Source: Pseudomonas sp. MM213
GTDB taxonomy: Bacteria; Pseudomonadota; Gammaproteobacteria; Pseudomonadales; Pseudomonadaceae
DNA length: 64,000 nt
Direction of reading: 5' to 3'
Assembly (NCBI RefSeq): GCF_020423045.1
Contig: NZ_CP081943.1
Location: 1,054,001-1,118,000 of the forward strand
The notes beneath the pieces are model-generated. The model was not told the origin of the DNA. It made no database searches and saw only the letters and a list, made by a program, of their open reading frames with translations. The position numbers and the translations under genes are program-made. Positions 1 to 9,005 of the stretch are shown here, one piece after another. Position 1 is the first letter of the stretch. Each line of letters starts with the position of its first letter.

Positions 1-1384
1 GAACGGTCCGGACGTTGCTGCCTCGCGCCTGACTATGCAGCGTAGACAAGGATTGCCCGAGTTGACGCAGCGCCTGATCTTCGGTCGATTGACGGCTGTA
101 ACAGGCGCGTAACAGGTCCTGCAGGCGCGGTCCGAGGACGCTCAATTTCAGGCCTCCGCGGCTGCGTTTGAGCCACAGGTACAGGGCGCTGAGTTGCGCC
201 GGTGTGGCGTTGATTTGCCGTGGAATCTGCCGCCAGGCGTAGTCGGCGGATTGCAGCCACGCGGCGTATCGGGCTCGGCGTCGGTCGCGCACGGACAGGT
301 AAGCGCGATGCATGAAAGGCCTTGCGAACCAGCCCAGGAGCAGCACTGCCGGCAGCAGCAAGACAACCAGCCAGTGCCTGGAAAAACGCACACGACTGTG
401 TTCGCCCATTTGTTTCAGGTCTTCGGCAATCGAGAACACAGGCGTGTAAGCGCTGTTGGCGATGGCCTCGAAGCTCACTGCCGGCACTTGCGCGATGCGG
501 GTTTGCTGGCTGCTGGCGTCCCACCATTTCAGCTCGATCGCGGGCAGGCTGTGATGGCCTTCGCTGTCGATACGGTAAGTCACGGTGTCGATGCGTTGGC
601 CGCCGGTGAAGTTGCCCCGGCCGTCGTCCAGGCTGCTGATTTGCGGGCTCTTCGGGTAGCGACTCAAGCCGCTGAGGTCGCCCAGTGACGGCGCGGGCAG
701 CGACATGGCCATGGCGTTGTCGGCCTGTAAGGTCAGTTGCCGGGTCAGGCTGTCGCCGACCTTCAAAGGCGTTGCCGAGTCGATGACTTTTTGCGTGAAA
801 CGCAGCCCTTGCGCGACCAGTACCGGTTCGCCGGATTTGAATCCAGCTGGTTGCTTGGCGGTGAAATGCAGCGGCTTGCTTTGCGCACTCAACGGGGCGC
901 TGGCCTGACCCGGCGTGGCCTGCACGGTCAGCGCCGGAATATCGAACCCCCGGGCCTGATTCGGGCTGATCCGGTAGCTGTAGCGCATGCCGTTGAACGC
1001 CTTGCCGTCCAGCGTCTGGTTGATGTGCTCGGCGTGGCCGTCGGGCGGCAGCACCAGCGCGCCGGGCAGTTTCAGGTCGGGCAGGGCGGGGGCGTCGGTG
1101 AACCAACTGTCGGTGAGGACGTCGAGTTGCAGTTCCAGAAGGCCGCCGACCATGACCGGGTCAGCGGGTTGCAGGCGCGTCTGGATGCGCAGTTCGGGTT
1201 CGGCGGCGAAGGCGGATGTGGTGATCAGGCAGCAGAGCAAGGCGGCAAGTGTTGTGGTGAGTGAGCGGACGCCATCGCGAGCAGGCTCGCTCCCACAGTT
1301 GATTGGATTGAAATCAAATTTTTGTGATCGCCACAAATCCTCTGTAGGAGCCGGCTTGCCGGCGATGGCCATCACTCGATTCAT
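1..1384 (-). CDS. batD: BatD-like protein, C-terminus off the left edge
   Basis: The frame stays open from an ATG at 1384 to the window edge (about 461 codons). A hydrophobic signal-peptide core ([19 protein letters not shown]) starts at about residue 42 and is followed by a long beta-rich periplasmic region. A membrane segment ([17 protein letters not shown]) and a basic cytoplasmic tail come next. That architecture, and its place after two VWA genes, fit BatD (oxygen-tolerance family). The start overlaps the batB stop as ATGA, indicating translational coupling. Oddity: residues 6-41 are encoded by two REP elements plus the spacer between them, so the n-region of the signal peptide is about 40 residues long. 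No other ATG or GTG lies between the repeats and the hydrophobic core. Family function (envelope or stress related) is inferred from known Bat operons. Confidence 0.85.
   Translation of the reverse strand, partial: MNRVMAIAGKPAPTEDLWRSQKFDFNPINCGSEPARDGVRSLTTTLAALLCCLITTSAFAAEPELRIQTRLQPADPVMVGGLLELQLDVLTDSWFTDAPALPDLKLPGALVLPPDGHAEHINQTLDGKAFNGMRYSYRISPNQARGFDIPALTVQATPGQASAPLSAQSKPLHFTAKQPAGFKSGEPVLVAQGLRFTQKVIDSATPLKVGDSLTRQLTLQADNAMAMSLPAPSLGDLSGLSRYPKSPQISSLDDGRGNFTGGQRIDTVTYRIDSEGHHSLPAIELKWWDASSQQTRIAQVPAVSFEAIANSAYTPVFSIAEDLKQMGEHSRVRFSRHWLVVLLLPAVLLLGWFARPFMHRAYLSVRDRRRARYAAWLQSADYAWRQIPRQINATPAQLSALYLWLKRSRGGLKLSVLGPRLQDLLRACYSRQSTEDQALRQLGQSLSTLHSQARGSNVRTV
1271..1368. repeat. Two REP elements inside the 5' end of batD
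   Basis: 1271-1298 is an inverted copy of the 'CTGTGGGAGCGAGCCTGCTCGCGA' class. 1342-1368 is a forward copy of the 'GTAGGAGCCGGCTTGCCGGCGATGG' class. Both lie between the batD start codon and its signal-peptide core, and both are read through in frame (giving AGKPAPT and GSEPARDG). Confidence 0.88.
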
Positions 1385-2961
1385 GGCTTGCCCCCCGCCT
1401 GATCCTGCAAGCTGAACTTCTGCTTGAGGAATTTCGCTGGTGATGTCGTCAGGTTCTGCAACCACAACGCGTCCGACGTCGCCTGCTCGGTCTCCACGGC
1501 TTTGCTTTGTCCCTTGCCCGGCGCCTTGTCCATCTTGATTTCGTCGGGTTTGACCTCAGGCGCGTTCTGTTTGGCGCTTTCGGTGTCTTTTTCCAGGGCG
1601 ATGGCCAACGCCAGATTGGCCGTGGCCTCCGGGAACTGTGGTTGCAGCTTCAACGCCTGGGTGTAGGCCGCGATGGCCTGATCAAACTTGAAACGGCGCA
1701 CGTAAATATTGCCCAGGTAGAAATACGCCTGGGGTGTTTCCAGTCGCGCAAAACTCGCCAGCGCGAGGTCAAAATCCGCCGCGTTATAGGCTGCGATGCC
1801 TTTCCAGTACGGATCGACAAACAGGGCGGCAGCCTTCGGGAAATGCTCATGTTCGAAGGCCCAGCGACCTTGCTGGTCGGGGGTAAAAAATGCATCGGTC
1901 AAAGCGTTGGCCTGGGCATTGGTGGGCTGAAAACCGATACCCAGTGCCAGCAGCAAACCGGCCGTCCAGTTCAGGCTCCAGCCTTTGCGCACGCTGAAAA
2001 ATGCGATCAGCAGCAGCGGCCAGCACAGCCAGTATCCGGCGTCTTTCCAATGCAACTCACGCTGCTCGTCACTGGTCGCCTGGAAATGTTGACGGGCGTG
2101 CAGTTCGATCCAGTCCAGATCGTTGTCATTGAGCGTCAGGCTGCCCAGCGGCGCCGCCATGGCTGATGCCAACTGCTTGAGCGCGGCCTGGTCGAACCTG
2201 CCAAGGGCCGGGCGGCCGTTACTGTCGGTGCGCGGCTGGCCATTGGCGTCACGAATGATCCCGCCATCCTCGCTACCGACCGCGAGGATCAACACTTGCA
2301 GCGTGCTGTCGTTCAGTTGCTTGCCCAGGCCGGCGAGTTGCGAGGTGTCGGCGCCGTCGGTGATCAGCAACAACGTGCCCGGCGTTTTCTCCGCCGCCAA
2401 CAGGCGTTTGGCCTCGTCGATCACCGCGCCGACATCCTTCCCCGGTTTGCCGATCAGGTCACTGCTCAATGCCTGGATAAACGTATCGAGCAACGCCGGA
2501 TCGTCGGTTGGCGGCAGCACCAGATGCGCGCTGCCGGCGTAGGCGATCAGCGCGTTGCGGGCACCGGCGCGGCGCTGGATCAGGTCATGCAGTTTGTGTT
2601 TGACCGCTTCCAGGCGACTGGGCGGCACGTCGCTGGCGTCCATCGAGGGCGAGAGGTCGGTGGCAATGATCAGCGGCGCACGATTTTCCAGAAAGTCCGG
2701 CCGGTCCTGCTCCCAGGTCGGTCCGGCAGCGGCGAGGGCGCCCAACATCAACAGCGCGCATACCAGATGCACCGGCCGCAAGCGCTGTTGGTCCTGCGGG
2801 GTCATCAGCAAGTGCGGCAGCAAGTGCTCGGCAATGTTGCTGCGCAAACGCCGCTGCACATCCCGGCTGCGCCTCCAGAGCCACGGCAGCAAGGCACCCA
2901 ACGGCACGAGCAAGAGCCACAGCGGACGGAGGAAGTGCAAGTCGCTGAGGTTGATCTCCAT
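1381..2961 (-). CDS. batB: BatB-like VWA protein fused to TPR repeats
   Basis: 526 aa. Two N-terminal membrane segments (about residues 10-28 and 63-80) precede a von Willebrand A domain with an intact MIDAS start (DLSPS) and a conserved TDGAD segment. A further membrane segment follows near residue 310-345, then TPR-like helices ([26 protein letters not shown]) and a charged tail. The BatB VWA domain and BatC TPR domain are joined in one polypeptide, as in many gamma-proteobacteria. The start at 2961 lies 1 nt from the batA stop, and the stop overlaps the batD start. The likely role is a membrane-anchored metal-dependent protein-interaction platform working with MoxR. That role is inferred from the family. 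Confidence 0.88.
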   Translation of the reverse strand: MEINLSDLHFLRPLWLLLVPLGALLPWLWRRSRDVQRRLRSNIAEHLLPHLLMTPQDQQRLRPVHLVCALLMLGALAAAGPTWEQDRPDFLENRAPLIIATDLSPSMDASDVPPSRLEAVKHKLHDLIQRRAGARNALIAYAGSAHLVLPPTDDPALLDTFIQALSSDLIGKPGKDVGAVIDEAKRLLAAEKTPGTLLLITDGADTSQLAGLGKQLNDSTLQVLILAVGSEDGGIIRDANGQPRTDSNGRPALGRFDQAALKQLASAMAAPLGSLTLNDNDLDWIELHARQHFQATSDEQRELHWKDAGYWLCWPLLLIAFFSVRKGWSLNWTAGLLLALGIGFQPTNAQANALTDAFFTPDQQGRWAFEHEHFPKAAALFVDPYWKGIAAYNAADFDLALASFARLETPQAYFYLGNIYVRRFKFDQAIAAYTQALKLQPQFPEATANLALAIALEKDTESAKQNAPEVKPDEIKMDKAPGKGQSKAVETEQATSDALWLQNLTTSPAKFLKQKFSLQDQAGGKP

Positions 2962-2962
2962 C

Positions 2963-3955
2963 TCAAGCCTCCTGCCGCTGACGCGCGAGGGTCAGGTGCG
3001 GACGCAGCAGGGCGCCGAGGTGGTAGAGCGCGAGCAAACCGATAGCGGCGCCGAGCGGCCACCAGAACAGATCCCTTTTCGGTTGGTGGCTGAGGGTTTT
3101 CACCTGGTGCGGGGTCAGCGTGTCGAGGGTGCTGTAGACCTGATCCAGCGCGGTGCGGTCTTCGGCGCGGAAGAACTTGCCGCCCGTGGCGTCGGCGATC
3201 TGCTGCAAGCCTTGCAGGTTGACCTTGGCTTCGCCTTCGGCGCTCGGGTCGCCAATGCCGATGGTATGAATCACCACACCTTTGGCGGCGGCCATCGACG
3301 CCGCGTGATCCGGGGTGATGGCGCAGCTGGTGTCGTTGCCGTCGGTGAGCAGGATCAGGACTTTTTCCTGTTCGTGGGCCTGATCCAGCAACTTCAGGCT
3401 CAGGCCAATCGCATCACCGATGGCGGTGTTGGGTCCGGCCATGCCGATGCCGGTGTCGTCCAGCAACAGCGACAGGCTGGCGTGATCCAGTGTCAGTGGC
3501 GCCTGCGGATACGCGCCGCTGCCGAACACGATCAGGCCCAGGCGATCCTCTTTACGCTTGTCGATAAAACCGTGGACCACGTCCTTGACCGCCGCCAGAC
3601 GATTGATCTTCTGCCCGTTGGCATCGGTGAAATCAGTGGTTTCCATTGACTGGGAGATGTCGATGGCCAGCATCAGATCGCGTACCGGTTGCTGGCGTTC
3701 GATGGGTTTTTCCACGAACACCGGCCGTGCGGCCGCGAGCAGCAACAGCGCCCAGACCAGCAGGTTCAGGAGCAATTGCCAGCGATTGTTGCGTGTACCG
3801 GCGGCGCTCGGCGCCTGACCGACCGCGCGGCTCATGGCGCCAAAAAACGGCACCCGCACGGCGCTGCGGGCTTCGCGGTAGTCGGGCAGGTAGCGGTAAC
3901 CCAACCAGGGCAGCGGCAGGAGCAGTAACAGCCAGGGGTAATCAAGCTGCCACAT
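2963..3955 (-). CDS. batA: BatA-like VWA membrane protein
   Basis: 330 aa from MWQLDYPWLLLLLPLPWLGY. This start is chosen because the longer frame upstream lies entirely inside the preceding gene and reads as a shadow. The N-terminal hydrophobic hairpin is followed by a second membrane segment (LLNLLVWALLLLAAARPVF). A VWA domain follows with MIDAS residues DISQS and the LLTDGND motif, then a C-terminal membrane segment (WWPLGAAIGLLALYHLGALL). The start overlaps the end of the DUF4381 gene by 14 nt, so the two are probably translationally coupled. The product probably pairs with BatB and the MoxR ATPase. Confidence 0.9.
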   Translation of the reverse strand: MWQLDYPWLLLLLPLPWLGYRYLPDYREARSAVRVPFFGAMSRAVGQAPSAAGTRNNRWQLLLNLLVWALLLLAAARPVFVEKPIERQQPVRDLMLAIDISQSMETTDFTDANGQKINRLAAVKDVVHGFIDKRKEDRLGLIVFGSGAYPQAPLTLDHASLSLLLDDTGIGMAGPNTAIGDAIGLSLKLLDQAHEQEKVLILLTDGNDTSCAITPDHAASMAAAKGVVIHTIGIGDPSAEGEAKVNLQGLQQIADATGGKFFRAEDRTALDQVYSTLDTLTPHQVKTLSHQPKRDLFWWPLGAAIGLLALYHLGALLRPHLTLARQRQEA

Positions 3956-4607
3956 GGTGCGACTCCACCCAGTGTTTGCAGGTGTCGAACAGCTGCTGAC
4001 GCTGATCATCGGGCAACGCCAGCAATGTTGCATCCGGCGCATAGGCCAGCAACGCCAATTGCCGGCTGAAATCCGCCGGCAACGGCTGTGCACTGTGCTG
4101 CGCCAGAAATGCCTGCCAATCCTCACTCCCAAGCGCACCCACTTCCCCCTGTGGGAGCGAGCCTGCTCGCGAAGGCGTCCGTCCATTCACTCTTGAAACC
4201 AACTGACTCTGCGCTGAACCCTGTAGGAGCCGGCTTGCTGGCGATCGCGTCCGGTCAGTCACTATTGAAGGCGCCTGACACGCCGCTATCGCCAGCAAGC
4301 CGGCTCCTACAGGGGTTGTGTTCCAATTTGAGGGCATCGACAGGGCTACACGTTTGAGCAGTTCGGGGAGTTCGCGCAGGGCGCTGATTTGATCATCGCT
4401 GCCTTGCAGTTCAGCCAGCCGCACCAATGCCTCGCGCCGATACCGATCCCGCCGCCACTGCCAATACCGCCGTGCACCCACCAGCAACACGGCGCCCATC
4501 AACACCGCCAGCAACACCCACCAGCCCCACGTCTGCGGCGCATAACTGACGGGCGCCGGCAGGGCCATTTCCTTGAGTTGCTCAATGCTCGGTACGTTGG
4601 GATTCAT
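3942..4607 (-). CDS. DUF4381 protein carrying an in-frame REP insertion
   Basis: 221 aa. One N-terminal membrane helix (WGWWVLLAVLMGAVLLVGA) is followed by a basic stretch and a helical cytoplasmic domain. Its position between the DUF58 and batA genes matches DUF4381 proteins of Bat operons. The family is usually near 160 residues. The extra length sits at about residues 94-155, where three REP elements are translated ([29 protein letters not shown]). The flanking sequence (ELLKRVALSMP and LGSEDWQAFLAQHS) looks like normal DUF4381 sequence on each side. The start overlaps the DUF58 stop (ATGA). Whether the protein still works is unknown. Confidence 0.83.
   Translation of the reverse strand: MNPNVPSIEQLKEMALPAPVSYAPQTWGWWVLLAVLMGAVLLVGARRYWQWRRDRYRREALVRLAELQGSDDQISALRELPELLKRVALSMPSNWNTTPVGAGLLAIAACQAPSIVTDRTRSPASRLLQGSAQSQLVSRVNGRTPSRAGSLPQGEVGALGSEDWQAFLAQHSAQPLPADFSRQLALLAYAPDATLLALPDDQRQQLFDTCKHWVESHHVAA
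4149..4313. repeat. Three REP elements within the DUF4381 coding frame
   Basis: 4149-4175 is a forward 'CTGTGGGAGCGAGCCTGCTCGCGA' copy. 4221-4247 is a forward 'CTGTAGGAGCCGGCTTGCTGGCGAT' copy. 4284-4313 is the inverted partner of the second class. The last two form a REPIN-like pair. All three are read through without a stop on the minus strand. Confidence 0.9.
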
Positions 4608-5539
4608 CGCCGCCCCCCGCCGAGTTTGCCCAGTTCCGCGCGCAGTTGTGCCTGCGCCTCAGTCGCCGTACTGAACATCATCAACGGCACCTGACTGCGC
4701 CGCAGCAGCGTGGCGACGTCCTTGAGCCGACCGCTGAGAAAATCCCCCAACGGCTGATGAACACTGCGTTGTTCGACCGCCAGCTCGACTTGCAACTGAC
4801 CTTGAGTAATCAGCAAGCGGCCGTTTTTCGGCAGGTTCAACGCCAGCGGGTCGTACACCTGCATGGCAATCACATCGTTGTGCGCCGCCAGTTGCCGCAT
4901 CAGTTGCAAGGTGCGTTCGCCCGCACCGGCAAAGTCGCTGACGATGCAGATCAGGTGATCGTGACCGGCCACTGCCAGACACTGTTGCAGGACTTTATCG
5001 AGTTGATCCTCGCCCTCGGCGTCCGGGTTGGCCGCGCTCAATGCCTGATTCTGCTGGACGATGCGACTGCACAGCGCTTCGATCCGTTTGCGGCTGCGCA
5101 ACGGGGCAATCGCGTCGATCCGTGAGTCGTTGAATACCAACCCTCCAACCCGGTCGCCCGCGTTGAACACCATCCACGCCGCCAGTGCGCCGAGTTCGGC
5201 GGCAACCGCGGATTTGAAACTGCGTTGCGAGCCGAAAAACATCGACATGCGCTGGTCCACGAGGATCAACGCCGGGCGATCGCGCTCTTCGGTGAACGTG
5301 CGCACCACCGGTTTGCCGGTGCGCAGCGAGGCGCGCCAATCGAGGTGGCGCAAGTCGTCCCCCGGTTGATAGCGGCGCAACTCATCGAAATTCAGCCCGC
5401 GCCCCCGCAGCCGCGAAGCGTGGTTGCCGGCGAGGATGCTGCCTTGCGGCTGGCGTGCGAGGAAACTCAGGTCATGGGCCTTGAATTCCAGCGCCATCAA
5501 TTGCGCGAGAGAGACATAGACCAGACCGTCGACGTTCAT
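4604..5539 (-). CDS. DUF58 domain protein
   Basis: 311 aa. It contains the characteristic DUF58 core: GNHASRLRGRGLNFDELRRYQPGDDLRHLDWRAS near residues 38-71, then PVVRTFTEERDRPALILVD, and a VWA-like fold whose MIDAS appears degenerate (DQRMSM). No signal peptide is evident. The gene sits between moxR (4-nt ATGA overlap upstream) and DUF4381 (4-nt overlap downstream), the usual place of this family in MoxR operons. The exact biochemical role is unknown. Confidence 0.88.
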   Translation of the reverse strand: MNVDGLVYVSLAQLMALEFKAHDLSFLARQPQGSILAGNHASRLRGRGLNFDELRRYQPGDDLRHLDWRASLRTGKPVVRTFTEERDRPALILVDQRMSMFFGSQRSFKSAVAAELGALAAWMVFNAGDRVGGLVFNDSRIDAIAPLRSRKRIEALCSRIVQQNQALSAANPDAEGEDQLDKVLQQCLAVAGHDHLICIVSDFAGAGERTLQLMRQLAAHNDVIAMQVYDPLALNLPKNGRLLITQGQLQVELAVEQRSVHQPLGDFLSGRLKDVATLLRRSQVPLMMFSTATEAQAQLRAELGKLGGGRR

Positions 5540-6515
5540 GCCGGAATCGCAACGTTATCGAGCAGGCGATCCAGCACCTGATCGGCCGTGACGCCATCAG
5601 CGACCGCGTCATAACTCAGCTGCAAACGATGCCGCAGCACCGGATGCACCACGGCGCGCACGTTGTCCGGCGAGACAAAATCCTGCCCCTGCAACCAGGC
5701 ATCGGCGCGGGCGCAACGGTCCAGGCCGATGCCGCCGCGCGGGCTGGCGCCGATGGCGATCCAGCGGCCCAGGTCCGCGTCGTAATCCGTCGGATGGCGG
5801 GTGGCGTTGATCAGGTCGATCAGGTAACGATCGATGGCCGGGGACACATGGATGGCGCTGACTTCCCGGCGTGCAGCGAAAATCACGTCCTGCGACAGCG
5901 CGAAACCCTGCACCGGCGCGGTCTTGGCGCCTGTCGCAAACTCCTCTTCACGCAGTAGTCGCAGCACTTGGCTCTCGTTTTCCGCACTCGGGTAATTGAG
6001 CAGCACCTTCATCAGAAAACGGTCCATCTGCGCTTCCGGCAGCGGGTAAGTGCCTTCCTGTTCGATGGGGTTTTGGGTGGCGACCACGATGAACAACTCC
6101 GGCAGCCCATGGCTGTTGCCAGCCACGGTGATTTGCCGTTCTTCCATCGCTTCCAGCAGGGCCGCCTGGACCTTGGCCGGTGCGCGGTTGATTTCGTCGG
6201 CCAGAATCAGGTTGCCGAACAGTGGACCGGGCTGGAATCGGATCTCGTTCTTGCCATCGATCTGGTGCAGCACTTCGGCCCCGGTGATGTCCGACGGCAG
6301 AAGATCAGGGTGAACTGGATGCGGCTCATCTTCGCGTCCAGGTGTTTGGCCAGCGCTTTCACCGTGCGGGTCTTGGCCAGCCCGGGCAAGCTTTCCAGGA
6401 GCAAATGGCCGTTAGCGAGGAGGCCCAGCAGAATCTGCCGGATCACTTGATCCTGGCCCAGCACCGCTTCGGCGATGCTGGCTTGCAGAGCGTTAAGGTC
6501 GTTGAGTGCGGTCAT
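5536..6515 (-). pseudogene. moxR: MoxR-family AAA+ ATPase with a one-base frameshift
   Basis: Two adjacent frames encode one MoxR protein. 6515 to about 6310 encodes MTALNDLNALQASIAEAVLG and the nucleotide-binding segment (LPGLAKTRTVKALAKH) up to MSRIQFT. The remainder, from about 6307 to 5536, encodes ...LHQIDGKNEIRFQPGPLFGN, Walker B-like LILADEINRAPAK and sensor ATQNPIEQEGTYPLPEAQMDRF. The join should read QFTPDLLPSD, which needs four G in the run at 6308-6310, but only three are present. Restoring one base gives a full-length protein of about 326 aa. Start 6515 is preferred (AAAGG 9 nt upstream) over a TTG at 6533. Either a real mutation or a homopolymer assembly error would explain it. 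MoxR ATPases are thought to be chaperones acting with VWA proteins, here BatA/BatB. Confidence 0.82.
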
Positions 6516-6594
6516 TGAGGGGCCTTTATTCAAGATTCAAGTCGCCAAAGGCGTTGGCAGGTTGATCGATAAAACTGGCGATCCCTGTTCACTT

Positions 6595-7542
6595 CTAGAA
6601 GAACGCCAAAGTCAGGTTGACGCTGAATCCGTTGCCTTCAGGCCGGTTCTTGGTGTCGAACTCCGGGATCCAGCGAGCGTTGACGCTGGCCTGGGCGTCG
6701 GCGAATTTGCCGGCCCAGCCCACCGTCGGACCGGCGCCCACCGAGCGTCCGCGAAAGCCGCTGTTGGCGCCTGACCCGGAGTCGTCGGTGAGCTGCTGGA
6801 TGTAGCCCGCGGCCATGCCGGCGTTCCAGCCGTTGCCGAAGCCGTGGGTCCATAGCGCATCGAGGGTGAAGAGGTTGCCGTTCTTGTAGTCCGTGGCGTC
6901 GTTTTCGGTGTAGAACTCAAGCCCCCCGGACAAGGTGAACTCGCCGCCCTTGCCGTCGAGGTGAGTGAAGGCCACGGTGGGCATGAAGGTGTAATTGTTC
7001 TGCCCAGCGTTGGCCAGGCGATCATCGTTGTAAGCGCCGGTCGGCAGGTAGATCGGCAAGGACAACGAGAGGTGGTTGACCTCGTCGAAGTGGTAGCCGG
7101 CGGCAATGGGCGTCACCAGCAGGTCGGCGAACTGGGTGCCGGTATCTTCCGTTCCCAGCGTCCGGCCACGAGGCCCGGTGACGCTCGCGGTAATGTCGGT
7201 GTACTGCACCGGCACGCCAATCGCCGACGCGTAGTTCCAGCGACCCTTGCCGGTGTCCCAGACATGGGTGAAGTTGGCCATGGTGTAAGACACTTTCAGG
7301 TCCAGGCCGGCACTCAAGGCGCCAACGATAGGCACTTGCACGTTGCCCTTGAGCTCGCCGTCGTACCAGAAACTGCTCAACGACATCACCCAGCCGGGTT
7401 CCGGTGGCACGATCCCGGCATTGGAAAATACCTGCAAACCGGTCATCGGCCGGCCGCCACCGCCTTCTGCCGCCAGTACCAGCGGGCTGCTGCCGACCAC
7501 GCAGAGGGCCAACAAAGGACGTACCACAAAAGACCTGACCAT
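6595..7542 (-). CDS. SphA / Phenol_MetA_deg-type outer-membrane protein
   Basis: 315 aa with a signal peptide (LLALCVVGSSPLVLAA), then GGGGRPMTGLQVFSNAGIVPPEPG. Alternating amphipathic strands run to a C-terminal phenylalanine (SVNLTLAFF), the usual signature of an outer-membrane barrel. The sequence resembles the SphA/'MetA-pathway of phenol degradation' transporter family. It lies 12 nt after the DUF1254 gene and is the last gene of a three-gene unit. A GGAG box precedes the ATG. The substrate is unknown; hydrophobic compound uptake is a family-level guess. Confidence 0.78.
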   Translation of the reverse strand: MVRSFVVRPLLALCVVGSSPLVLAAEGGGGRPMTGLQVFSNAGIVPPEPGWVMSLSSFWYDGELKGNVQVPIVGALSAGLDLKVSYTMANFTHVWDTGKGRWNYASAIGVPVQYTDITASVTGPRGRTLGTEDTGTQFADLLVTPIAAGYHFDEVNHLSLSLPIYLPTGAYNDDRLANAGQNNYTFMPTVAFTHLDGKGGEFTLSGGLEFYTENDATDYKNGNLFTLDALWTHGFGNGWNAGMAAGYIQQLTDDSGSGANSGFRGRSVGAGPTVGWAGKFADAQASVNARWIPEFDTKNRPEGNGFSVNLTLAFF

Positions 7543-7554
7543 GGCTGGCTCCGC

Positions 7555-8994
7555 TTATTGATTTTGTGGGATGACTGGCGTCAACGAGGGCATTTTCCAC
7601 TCGCCGCTGGAGACTTCCGGTCTTGGCAGGTACAGACGCAGGACACCGTAGAAAGGCCCGTTCGGCGCCGGCAGCCAATTACTTTGCAGGTCCTTGGCCG
7701 GGGCTTTGTGCTGCACATAGAGGGTCAGGCCGCCGTCGGCATCCAGCTTGAGATCCGGCAGCATTCGCGAGTTGATCAGGTAACGATTCAACGGGCTGGC
7801 GACCAGCAATTTGTTCTTGCCGTCGTACATCGTCAGCGACCAGAACGCGTCGGCCGGGGGCAGGGCGCCCTTGTCGAAATGCAGCGTGTAATCGTGTTTC
7901 GAGGCATCGACCGGCTGACCGTCCTTATCGACGAAATAGCCGATGTAATTCGCCTCTTCGGCAGAGTTGCCGAAGATCCCCATGTTGGCGCCGGCGTAGC
8001 GGTACAGGTAGTTACCGTTGAGGTGGTCGCGGGTGCCGAACAAATCGCCGCTGCTGACCTGATGGCTGTCGACCTTGTCCTTTTTAAACTGTGCGAATTC
8101 GGCCTTGGCGTCGGCGATGCCGTCTTCCAGGGCTTTGCGCTGACTGGCAGGTAGCTCGTTGGGTTTGAACGGCTTGCCGGCTCCGATGCCGATTTTGGCG
8201 AAGCGCGCCAGCAAGTCTTTTTCCGCGTCCTGGGGCGGGGCAAACGACAGCATGAAATTCAGGTAGCCAAACAGTTCCGGGGTTTCGCTCATGGTCGGCG
8301 TGGGCTTGGGCCAGTCGACCTTCGGCGCGGCAGGCGGGGCCTTCTGTTTGACGTAGTGGCTCAGCGGCTCGATCGTGTAGCCCTTCTGGATGCTCTTGAC
8401 CTTGCTCAGGTCTTTTTCGTCGAACAACTGCGTGCGATACAGCGCGTAGGCGATGTTGGTTTCACTGCGCAGCAGACGGTCGATTTCAACCGGTTGCTGA
8501 CCTTGCCAATTCGGCCCGGCGATCATGAAATGCCCGCCGGCGTTGCCCGTGCTGCGGGTGCCCAGATACGCAAAATTCTGCGTATAGGCGTCGATCAGTT
8601 GCACCGAGTAGTAACGGTGTTCTTCGATGGGCGGCAGGGTCAGCACCACCGGTTCGGCGCGCAGGTCCATCCAGATAAACGAGTAGGGCGTGTCGGCGTT
8701 GGGCGTGACGAAGGCCGTGTCCTTGGCGGTGAAAGCCTGTGCGGTGTTGCCGATCCGGTTGAGCGGTGCCTTGAAGTTCGGGCTCTTCTTGTCGACCGCC
8801 TGGGTGTAGAGGGTCTTGTACATTTCCACCACCGGGTAGCCGTACAAATAAGCTTCCTTGGCGATGGCCCGCGCTTCTTCCGGGCTGGCGGTGAATCCGG
8901 TCTTTTGATTGACGCTGATGTCTTGAGCGCCAACGCCGCAACTGACAAACATGCTCATCAGGCTGTAACCGGCCGCGCGAATTGCACCGTGCAT
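7555..8994 (-). CDS. DUF1254/DUF1214 domain protein, exported
   Basis: 479 aa from MHGAIRAAGYSL, with AAGGACC upstream. The longer frame to 9084 only runs into the preceding gene. A probable signal peptide ends near GVGAQ. The N-terminal half carries the DUF1254 pattern (EAYLYGYPVVEMYKTLY, TPNADTPYSFIWMDLRAEPVVL, HRYYSVQLIDAYTQNFAYLG). The C-terminal half carries the DUF1214 pattern (FWSLTMYDGKNKLLVASPLNRYLI, LYVQHKAPA, NWLPAPNGPFYGVLRLY). These proteins are probably periplasmic and no catalytic activity is firmly assigned. The gene is 11 nt downstream of one barrel-like gene and 12 nt upstream of another, so they are probably co-transcribed. Confidence 0.88.
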   Translation of the reverse strand: MHGAIRAAGYSLMSMFVSCGVGAQDISVNQKTGFTASPEEARAIAKEAYLYGYPVVEMYKTLYTQAVDKKSPNFKAPLNRIGNTAQAFTAKDTAFVTPNADTPYSFIWMDLRAEPVVLTLPPIEEHRYYSVQLIDAYTQNFAYLGTRSTGNAGGHFMIAGPNWQGQQPVEIDRLLRSETNIAYALYRTQLFDEKDLSKVKSIQKGYTIEPLSHYVKQKAPPAAPKVDWPKPTPTMSETPELFGYLNFMLSFAPPQDAEKDLLARFAKIGIGAGKPFKPNELPASQRKALEDGIADAKAEFAQFKKDKVDSHQVSSGDLFGTRDHLNGNYLYRYAGANMGIFGNSAEEANYIGYFVDKDGQPVDASKHDYTLHFDKGALPPADAFWSLTMYDGKNKLLVASPLNRYLINSRMLPDLKLDADGGLTLYVQHKAPAKDLQSNWLPAPNGPFYGVLRLYLPRPEVSSGEWKMPSLTPVIPQNQ

Positions 8995-9005
8995 AAATAA
9001 GGTCC

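Noticed and set aside
33..1106. 357-codon minus-strand frame at the left edge
   Set aside because: It is a shadow of batD, whose own frame shows a signal peptide, beta-rich domain and membrane helix in a conserved operon position. The shadow is Arg/Pro/Ala-rich without family content.
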